Assembly (NCBI GenBank): GCA_900546995.1 | Contig: URFF01000045.1 | Coordinates: 1-14,710 of the forward strand | Direction of reading: 5' to 3' | Length of the DNA stretch: 14,710 bases | Source of the DNA: an uncultured Sutterella sp. | GTDB taxonomy: Bacteria; Pseudomonadota; Gammaproteobacteria; Burkholderiales; Burkholderiaceae_F | Shown here: in pieces, positions 1 through 5,212 of the stretch | Layout: the number at the start of each line of letters is the position of its first letter | How positions within the stretch are numbered: position 1 is the stretch's first letter | The notes under the pieces: model-generated | What the model was told of the DNA's origin: nothing | Databases searched by the model: none | The model's input: only the letters and a program-made list of their open reading frames with translations | Program-made: the position numbers and the translations under genes

Positions 1-22
1 CAATTTTTTGCCCTCCCAACAC
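1..22 (-). CDS. 5' end of an unidentified leftward gene (partial)
   Basis: A GTG codon at 22-20 on the minus strand opens a frame that runs off the window after seven codons (M-L-G-G-Q-K-I). It is supported by a strong Shine-Dalgarno sequence, AAAGGAG, with AGGAG at 33-29 six bases before the GTG, and by a good -10 box (TATAAT) further upstream at 80-75. Seven residues are too few to name a product. It lies downstream of the histidine kinase gene on the same strand but has its own likely promoter, so it is probably a separate transcription unit. A start a few codons away remains possible. Confidence 0.4.
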
Positions 23-74
23 GGCTTACTCCTTTGATAAAAAACAACCGAGTTCATTTTCACTTCTTTTTTGC

Positions 75-112
75 ATTATAGGGGCAAGGAGAGCGACTTG
101 TCCGACAAAGTC
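75..112 (-). promoter_or_regulatory. Leftward promoter with a dyad over the -35 region
   Basis: On the minus strand a perfect TATAAT (80-75) lies about 53 bases upstream of the GTG at 22. Seventeen bases further upstream is GGACAA (103-98), a weak -35; an 18-base spacer gives CGGACA. A near-palindrome, GACTTTGTC / GACAAGTC (112-95, one-base bulge), is centred on the -35 region. The position suits a repressor operator, but it could also act as a hairpin downstream of the kinase gene. What is seen is the -10 box and the dyad; the function is inferred. Confidence 0.45.
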
Positions 113-131
113 TGCCTGTGTTGAGGTGTTT

Positions 132-1469
132 TCAATCGCGAGGGCCTTCTTTTTGCACACTCAGATTTTCATTGGGGCGCTGATCCATGCTCGTGTAATC
201 ATTTGTTATCAGCCTAACCTTAAAATGAGTGCCGTATTCTTGTTTAACCAACTCGATTTGCCATCCGCATCGATCACAAATGCGTTTCGCAATCGAGAGC
301 CCCAACCCGGAGCCTGGTTTTGACGAAGAGCCGCGATTAAATGGTGTAAAAAGTTTTTCCTGCAGTTCCTGACTGAGTCCGGGGCCCGTGTCAAATACCT
401 CAAATCCATCGTCAAGTTCTCTGACCGTCACCGATCCCTCATCGGTGTATGTGACGGCATTTTTAATTAAATTATTGGCAACTGTTCCCAAAAGAACAGG
501 GGAGAAGTGGCCCGGACAGGATTTTTCGGTTTCGAAATGAAGTTCCAATTTTTTGGCATCCGCAGCTTGTTTATAGTGTGTAACCGCTCGCTGCAAAACA
601 TCGCCAACGCGATCCGTTTGGCTATTATCCAGAGGCGCATTTCGTGCCAATTGTAAAAAAAGAGAGAGTAAGTCGTTCATGCCCTGAGAAGCATCCAGAA
701 TTTGCCCGGTGTACTTCTGGATTTTTGGATCATCTGATTGTAACTGCAAAAGCTCCGAGCTCGTCTGAATAACCGTGAGCGGAGTTCGCAATTCATGGCT
801 GACGTCGGCCGTGAAAAGTTTCTCACGCGTCAGCGCTTCGTGAAATTGTTTTAGAGCCTGATCGCAGGTTTTGGCGAGATTTCCGACCTCGTCATCATCG
901 ACAGCAACTTTTAGTGGTTCGTAATGGCGGGATTGGGCCATACTTTGTACCTCTTCTGAGATGGTTTGGATCGGCGTCATGATTTTTTTGCGGATCCACC
1001 AATAACCGAAACACAAACTGCAAAGGAAAATGAGCGTGGCACTAACGACAATCACCACTTTAAAAAGCTGCTCGGTTTGTTCAAAGGCGAATTGGTCGCG
1101 AAGCAAAAGGTAATTGTGGCCGTCGTTTGCCGTATAGCGATAAGCAAAATAGGATTCCGACGGTTGAACGATCTCGTTGTAGCCATCGGGTAGGTGTTGG
1201 AATCGGGTCGGGATTCGTTCAAGGCCTTCTCGATCACCGTAAAACGAAATGGAGGACGGAATTTGCAACTTTTCTCCGCTTTTCATTTCATCAATGAGTA
1301 CAAGGGTCTCTTCCTCAAGGATATTGCTGATCAAGTTGCGTTCCATGAACTCGGTGGATTCATGCATTGCAAATGAGAAAAGCAGGACAATCAATAAGGT
1401 TTGGCACAGCCAACCTAGCAATAGTCGATGAGTTAAACCAAAGTGTTTAAACATGGTTTTAATTCTCAC
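132..1469 (-). CDS. Membrane sensor histidine kinase of a two-component system
   Basis: This is an inner-membrane sensor kinase that should autophosphorylate and pass phosphate to the response regulator encoded just upstream. Residues 15-35 and about 137-158 are membrane segments flanking a periplasmic domain of about 100 residues. A HAMP linker follows (about 158-211), then the dimerisation helix with the H-box VSHELRTPL (His225), N-box NNLIKNA (332-338), G1 DTGPGL (360-365), F-box FTPF (374-377) and G2 GSGLGLS (386-392), so the catalytic core is complete. The start is uncertain. GTG at 1469 overlaps the regulator's end by 11 bases and has a GGGGTGG upstream; ATG at 1454 begins 4 bases after the regulator's stop and would remove five residues. 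Just after the first membrane segment Glu37, Glu40 and Glu43 form E-x2-E-x2-E, reminiscent of the ExxE metal motifs of PmrB and ColS. The signal sensed is therefore inferred to be metal or cationic peptide. Confidence 0.93.
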   Translation of the reverse strand: MRIKTMFKHFGLTHRLLLGWLCQTLLIVLLFSFAMHESTEFMERNLISNILEEETLVLIDEMKSGEKLQIPSSISFYGDREGLERIPTRFQHLPDGYNEIVQPSESYFAYRYTANDGHNYLLLRDQFAFEQTEQLFKVVIVVSATLIFLCSLCFGYWWIRKKIMTPIQTISEEVQSMAQSRHYEPLKVAVDDDEVGNLAKTCDQALKQFHEALTREKLFTADVSHELRTPLTVIQTSSELLQLQSDDPKIQKYTGQILDASQGMNDLLSLFLQLARNAPLDNSQTDRVGDVLQRAVTHYKQAADAKKLELHFETEKSCPGHFSPVLLGTVANNLIKNAVTYTDEGSVTVRELDDGFEVFDTGPGLSQELQEKLFTPFNRGSSSKPGSGLGLSIAKRICDRCGWQIELVKQEYGTHFKVRLITNDYTSMDQRPNENLSVQKEGPRD

Positions 1470-2133
1470 AAATAGACCACCCCAAACTCGGGTGAGTTTT
1501 AATCAAAGCGGTATCAAAAGGTTTATCAACGGATTGCCGCAATAAATAGATATTGGTTCGCAGACTATCTGAATCGGGAACAGAGCCATTCCAGACAACG
1601 GCTTCCAGATGAGCGCGACTGACAATGCCCGGGCTTTTTAGCATTAACTCCCGAAGAATCGCCAAACCGATCGGATTGAGTTTGATTTCTCGACCGGCGC
1701 GGGAGACGCTGAGAGTTTGCAGATTCATGACTAAATCGCCAACTTTTAACACATTGCGATCGTCACCATAAACGCGACGAAGCAAAGCGTCAATGCGTGC
1801 AGCGAGTTCTCGAAGGGCAAAGGGTTTAACCAGGTAATCATCAGCACCAACTTCAAGGCCTCTGACGCGGTCATCAATGCTGTCACGAGCGGTGAGCATC
1901 ATAATTGGAATGTGATTTTGTTGCTTGCGTAGCGTTTGACATATGCTCAAACCATCAATCACCGGAAGCCCGATGTCTAAGACACAAAGGCTATAGGTAC
2001 GGTTTTGCAGACGTTCAATGGCCTCCGCACCACTTGGAGTGGTTTCAACGTTATAGCCTTTTAAAAATAAATAATCTCGGATGTTAGAAAGAATTTCTAA
2101 GTTGTCATCAACAACGAGTATCGGCAAGCGCAC
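1459..2133 (-). CDS. OmpR/PhoB-family response regulator
   Basis: This is a cytoplasmic transcription factor that should be phosphorylated by the kinase encoded downstream. The receiver domain (about 1-115) has the acidic pair Asp9-Asp10, phosphoacceptor Asp53 (in VLDIGLPVIDG), Thr81 and Lys103 (in LVKPF). A winged-helix DNA-binding domain occupies about 130-222. The length of 224 residues is normal for the family. The start is a GTG at 2133 with GAGG six bases upstream. The LRTNIYLLRQSVDKPFD stretch resembles regulators of the ColR/PmrA branch, which control lipid A modification, but no exact orthology can be claimed. The usual GxGY turn of the wing reads SLGW here. The gene is divergent from the PAP2-EptA gene, and 11-bp-spaced direct repeats lie in the shared intergenic region, so it is the prime candidate to bind them. 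Confidence 0.93.
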   Translation of the reverse strand: MRLPILVVDDNLEILSNIRDYLFLKGYNVETTPSGAEAIERLQNRTYSLCVLDIGLPVIDGLSICQTLRKQQNHIPIMMLTARDSIDDRVRGLEVGADDYLVKPFALRELAARIDALLRRVYGDDRNVLKVGDLVMNLQTLSVSRAGREIKLNPIGLAILRELMLKSPGIVSRAHLEAVVWNGSVPDSDSLRTNIYLLRQSVDKPFDTALIKTHPSLGWSICEN

Positions 2134-2354
2134 GGCAGCCTCATCATCTCTAATTCATCATGTTGGTAAAAATGATAGCTGTTTCAAAAACTAATCGGGA
2201 ATTGTTTCAATTTGGTTGGCCTGAGAAATGGTCATTTAAAAACCATGTGCTGATGAGACTCAAGGGTTTTGACGGGTTTTTGACAGACCTTTGACGCGAG
2301 TTTTACCGTGCTCATGCGACCCTATCAACTGAATTTAATTCTGTTGATGGTCCC
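2134..2354. promoter_or_regulatory. Divergent control region between regulator and PAP2-EptA genes
   Basis: This 221-base region separates the leftward response regulator from the rightward fusion gene. The side near the fusion gene holds the TTTGAC repeat array (2267-2306) and a possible -10, TATCAA (2323-2328), 16 bases after the degenerate fourth repeat. The side near the regulator holds two TTGAAAC elements on the minus strand (2210-2204 and 2187-2181), 23 bases apart, but no convincing sigma-70 pair could be fixed for the regulator itself. Confidence 0.5.
2267..2306 (+). promoter_or_regulatory. TTTGAC direct-repeat array, 11-bp period (upstream of PAP2-EptA gene)
   Basis: TTTGAC occurs at 2268-2273, 2279-2284 and 2290-2295, each exactly 11 bp after the previous one. 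A degenerate copy, TTTTAC, sits in the same register at 2301-2306. One helical turn per copy places all half-sites on the same face of the DNA, the arrangement bound head-to-tail by OmpR/PhoB-family dimers. The array ends 48 bases before the ATG of the fusion gene, a position suited to activation. Confidence 0.75.
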
Positions 2355-4682
2355 ATGAAAACAATGCAAAAAGTACGTCCGTATAACCCATGGCTTTGGT
2401 TTGCCATTCCTGTTTGGTGCTTGTTATTTTTGGTGTATTTTCCACCGCATCAGTTGGATGTGGCGATCAGCCAGCTCTTTTACATCAATAACGGTTGGTC
2501 TTGGCATGGAAACGCGTTTTTCTCAGAAGTGCTGCACAAAGGCACAAAAGCCGTTCCGATTGTGATTGCCATTGGTGTTGTTTTTCAAATCGGAAAACAA
2601 TTTTGGCAGAAACGACATCAGGCCCTCTATTCAGAGGAAAAGGTGAAACGCTTAGGGTATGTTTTTCTTTCCATGCTTTTTTGCGTCGTTTTCGTGTGGT
2701 GGTTAAAGGAAACGACGGCAGTGAGTTGCCCTTGGTCGACGGTGCCTTTTGGGGGAAGTCGCACAATTACCGATCCTAGCTGGTCGTGGGTGTTTCGCGC
2801 CGGTAATTGTTGGCCTGCCGGTCATGCGGGAACTGGATTTTGTCTATTTGCGTTTTATTTTTACTATCGTGATCATCGTCCGAGCTTAGCCCGTTGGGTA
2901 CTGACTGCAGTCTTTGTTTTCGGTTTTATTTGTGCAACCGCTCGAATGATGCAAGGGGCCCATTTTGCTTCGCACGGCATGGCCACGATGCTCATTGACT
3001 GGCTAATCAGTGCGGCTCTTTATGTATTAATGTTTGATCGAAAGGCGATTGTCAGTCGGTTTGTTAATACCCCATTTTGTTCCGGTACGACATCTTTATT
3101 GCTTGTGACGGCGCTATTTTGGACCGTGTTTTTGGATATTCCGTTTTGGCGTTCGATGATTGTGTCAGCGGGATCGGATACGAGTTTTGTGGCTGAAAGA
3201 TTAGTTTTAATTGCAACGCTTTTTGCTAGCTTCTTTTTTGTTGCCATGGCGGTCATTGAACTGCTCAGTATTCTGCCCAGACAGCTTTTTGCCGTACTGC
3301 TTTCCCTATTGTCGATTTCGGGAATCATTTCGTTAGTGGCGGCACTACTTTATGGCACAACCATGACGCCGGATATGATTCGAAACTTTTTGGAAACCGA
3401 TCCGAGAGAAGCCGGCATGTATTTTTCAGTGACACTGGTTGTGCTGTCGCTTTTCCTTTTGTTGCCTGTCGTTGCGGTTTGGAAATCAGCGTTTAATACG
3501 CGCATCGCCTGGATTGATAAAGTAAAACGAATTGGTATTTTCTCTGGGTGTCTGATTGTCGGCGTGTTGTTGATTTTCACGCAATTTCAACCCTTTTCCG
3601 CGGCGATGCGCAATGATAAGAGTGCGCGTTATCTCATTGCTCCGTTTAATGTGATTTATTCAACCACGTCAACTCTTTTACGAGATAAGAGTACCGATGG
3701 CCATCGAGTGCGGACGATTATTGATTCCAAGCCCACCATGACAGTTGTCCCCAAAAAGCCCACTGTGATGGTTGTCGCAATCGGAGAAACGGCAAGATCG
3801 GTAAGTTGGCAGTTAGCTGGCTATGAACGGGAAACAACACCAACGTTAAGTGCTATGCGTGACATTATCAGCATTCCGAAAGTCATGGCTTGCGGAACGA
3901 GTACCGATGTGTCATTACCCTGTATGCTCAGTCGAATTGGTCGACGTGATTATGATCGGGATCGCATCTTAACGGAAGAGTCTTTGCCAGCACTTTTACA
4001 AAGGGCCGGAGTAAAAGTCCTCTGGGTCGATAATCAATCCGGCAGTAAAGGCACAAGTGATGGTGTGCCAACAGTTCATCCCAGTTTTGAAGATCAGTAC
4101 TGTCACGATGGTGAATGCCTGGATGCCGTGTTCATCAAAGAACTTCAAACGCAAATAAATCAAGCGAAGGCTGGAGAGACGACGTTGTTATTTTTTCATA
4201 TGATGGGCTCTCACGGTCCGGCGTATGACCGACGTTCCGAAAAACAAGACAAAATTTTTGGACCGGTTTGTCAGGATTCGAGTTTCAGAGGTTGTCGTCC
4301 GGAAGAAATTCGTAATGCTTACGATTCGAGTATTCACTATACGGATCGGGTACTCTCCGGTTTAATTAAAACATTACAGAAAACCGCATCGGTGAATTCA
4401 GCCTTCATCTATGTGTCTGACCATGGGGAAAGTATCGGAGAGAACGGACTGTATTTGCACGGTGCACCGTTTTACATGGCACCAGATGAACAAAAAATTG
4501 TTCCAATGGTGATGTGGACATCTTCCGGCTTTGACCGAACTTTTAATTTAGATAAGGTTGCGCTTCGTGATGCCGCGAGCGATGTTGTGACTCACGATCA
4601 TCTTTATCACACGATTTTAGGTATGTTAAAGATTCAATCGAGTACCTATGATGCTCAATGGGATTTGACTGCAACGCATTAA
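2355..4682 (+). CDS. eptA: Fused PAP2 phosphatase / EptA-type phosphoethanolamine transferase
   Basis: The C-terminal part (about 246-775) is an EptA/MCR-family enzyme, which transfers phosphoethanolamine from phosphatidylethanolamine to lipid A phosphates at the periplasmic face of the inner membrane and lowers polymyxin binding. It has five predicted membrane helices and then the alkaline-phosphatase-like domain. Visible residues are Glu478 (GETAR), nucleophile Thr517 in CGTSTDVSLPC (Cys513/Cys523), His615, His620 (MGSHGP), Asp689-His690 (SDHGES) and His702 (YLHG), matching MCR-1 Glu246, Thr285, His395, Asp465, His466 and His478. The N-terminal part (1-230) is a PAP2 domain with about six helices, Lys118-x6-Cys125-Pro126, PAGH (His157) and Arg197-x5-His203-x3-His207. 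EptA alone is about 540 residues; 775 with no internal break indicates a true fusion. The ATG at 2355 has only a weak ribosome site; ATG 2364 is an alternative. Lipid A dephosphorylation coupled to phosphoethanolamine addition is inferred. Confidence 0.93.
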   Translation: MKTMQKVRPYNPWLWFAIPVWCLLFLVYFPPHQLDVAISQLFYINNGWSWHGNAFFSEVLHKGTKAVPIVIAIGVVFQIGKQFWQKRHQALYSEEKVKRLGYVFLSMLFCVVFVWWLKETTAVSCPWSTVPFGGSRTITDPSWSWVFRAGNCWPAGHAGTGFCLFAFYFYYRDHRPSLARWVLTAVFVFGFICATARMMQGAHFASHGMATMLIDWLISAALYVLMFDRKAIVSRFVNTPFCSGTTSLLLVTALFWTVFLDIPFWRSMIVSAGSDTSFVAERLVLIATLFASFFFVAMAVIELLSILPRQLFAVLLSLLSISGIISLVAALLYGTTMTPDMIRNFLETDPREAGMYFSVTLVVLSLFLLLPVVAVWKSAFNTRIAWIDKVKRIGIFSGCLIVGVLLIFTQFQPFSAAMRNDKSARYLIAPFNVIYSTTSTLLRDKSTDGHRVRTIIDSKPTMTVVPKKPTVMVVAIGETARSVSWQLAGYERETTPTLSAMRDIISIPKVMACGTSTDVSLPCMLSRIGRRDYDRDRILTEESLPALLQRAGVKVLWVDNQSGSKGTSDGVPTVHPSFEDQYCHDGECLDAVFIKELQTQINQAKAGETTLLFFHMMGSHGPAYDRRSEKQDKIFGPVCQDSSFRGCRPEEIRNAYDSSIHYTDRVLSGLIKTLQKTASVNSAFIYVSDHGESIGENGLYLHGAPFYMAPDEQKIVPMVMWTSSGFDRTFNLDKVALRDAASDVVTHDHLYHTILGMLKIQSSTYDAQWDLTATH

Positions 4683-4706
4683 TTTTTAAGCTAAAGTCTT
4701 TTTAGG

Positions 4707-4740
4707 CTCCGAATCGAAGTTTAGGTTCGGAGTTTTTTTT
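4707..4740 (+). terminator. Rho-independent terminator after the PAP2-EptA gene
   Basis: CTCCGAATC (4707-4715) pairs with GGTTCGGAG (4724-4732), nine base pairs with one wobble, around an 8-base loop. A run of eight T follows (4733-4740). It begins 24 bases after the TAA and should end the transcript of the fusion gene. Confidence 0.88.
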
Positions 4741-4876
4741 CTTTCTCCACAAATCAAGAGGTACCGGATTTTGTTTCAAAGCTAAGTACAACTTTTTAGA
4801 GCCGAGGATCGGCAAATATCATTGCAAAATTTTCTGTCGTATAGTGTTACGGCGAAAAGTTCTAAGAAGGGATGCC

Positions 4877-5008
4877 ATGCAATACTTTGAAATTAAAAAA
4901 TTACCCATTATGTTAGCCATTTTGGGAATTTTCAGTTTGGAAGCATCCGCTCAAGAAATAACCATTGTTCTCGATTGGTCCCAGAATGAAGATTTTCAGG
5001 ATTGGTAG
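4877..5008 (+). pseudogene. Likely remnant of an NMT1/ThiY-like substrate-binding protein (43 codons)
   Basis: An ATG at 4877, six bases after an AAGAAGG ribosome site, opens a 43-residue frame ending in TAG at 5006-5008. The first 25 residues form a classic Sec signal peptide: lysines at 7-8, hydrophobic core IMLAILGIF, and likely cleavage after ASA. The mature part starts QEITIVLDWSQNEDF. From memory, KLTLVLDWxPN is the usual mature start of NMT1/THI5-like periplasmic proteins that bring pyrimidine thiamine precursors (ThiY) or similar ligands to ABC transporters, which are around 300 residues or more. The stop therefore probably marks a decayed gene, and I see no recognisable continuation in the AT-rich DNA that follows. 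The similarity is short, so an intact small secreted peptide is the alternative. The genes on both sides belong to other functions. Confidence 0.45.
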
Positions 5009-5096
5009 AGGAAAATTGTAGAAAATCAATTTCCACCTACAATAAAATTTCCATAACATCATGTTTTTAAATAATATTTTTTATTAATCAATTGTG
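5009..5096. other. AT-rich intergenic stretch upstream of the second repeat array
   Basis: No gene is visible here. An imperfect inverted repeat (GTAGAGG...ATTG at 5005-5018 against CAATTTCC...CTAC at 5027-5040) overlaps the stop of the 43-codon frame and could be a weak terminator. From about 5040 to 5095 the DNA is nearly all A and T, which could serve as an upstream promoter element for the transporter gene at 5213. Confidence 0.4.
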
Positions 5097-5169
5097 TTGA
5101 CGGATTTTTGACCGGGATTTGACAGATTTTTGACGCCCCGAGTTTCAATCGTTTTGACAATCTTTTGAC
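5097..5169 (+). promoter_or_regulatory. Second TTGAC direct-repeat array, 4 + 2 copies (upstream of MFS gene)
   Basis: TTGAC occurs at 5097-5101, 5108-5112, 5119-5123 and 5130-5134, exactly 11 bp apart. Two more copies at 5154-5158 and 5165-5169 are again 11 bp apart and start 24 bp after the fourth. All but the first are preceded by at least one further T. The stretch TTTGACAGA-N2-TTTGACGC is shared almost exactly with the array at 2279-2297. The simplest reading is that one PhoB-like regulator controls both downstream genes. Confidence 0.8.
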
Positions 5170-5179
5170 GTGGCACTTC

Positions 5180-5185
5180 TAAAAT
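5180..5185 (+). promoter_or_regulatory. Candidate -10 box of the MFS gene
   Basis: TAAAAT begins 11 bases after the last base of the final TTTGAC copy, leaving a 10-base gap. There is no good -35 at the normal distance, which suits an activator-dependent promoter. Pho boxes end about the same distance before the -10. Transcription from about 5192 would give a leader of about 20 bases before the ATG at 5213. Confidence 0.55.
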
Positions 5186-5212
5186 CATTCAGTGAGATCT
5201 CTAGGAGTAGCT

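Noticed and set aside
126..323. 65-codon rightward open frame at the left edge
   Set aside because: It lies antisense to the kinase C-terminus, has no good ribosome site and no recognisable sequence; it is a shadow frame.
319..325. Single TTTTGAC in the kinase gene, as possible extra regulator site
   Set aside because: It is a lone copy inside coding sequence without an 11-bp partner; one or two such 7-mers are expected by chance in a window of this size.
2219..2267. CTGAGA followed by ACC and CTGAT, which at first suggested a TPP riboswitch
   Set aside because: The GAACCTGAT and GCGnAGGGA parts of the THI element are missing and the flanking genes have no link to thiamine.
2355..3040. Possibility that the PAP2 part is a separate gene with an unnoticed stop before eptA
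   Set aside because: The frame is open through the junction (codons 225-250), and no ribosome site with a start for a stand-alone EptA was evident there.
4801..4845. Short palindrome GCCGA-n3-TCGGC and a TATAGT box with TTGCAA upstream
   Set aside because: The -35 to -10 spacing is only 12 bases and the stem is five pairs; too weak to call a promoter or small RNA with confidence.
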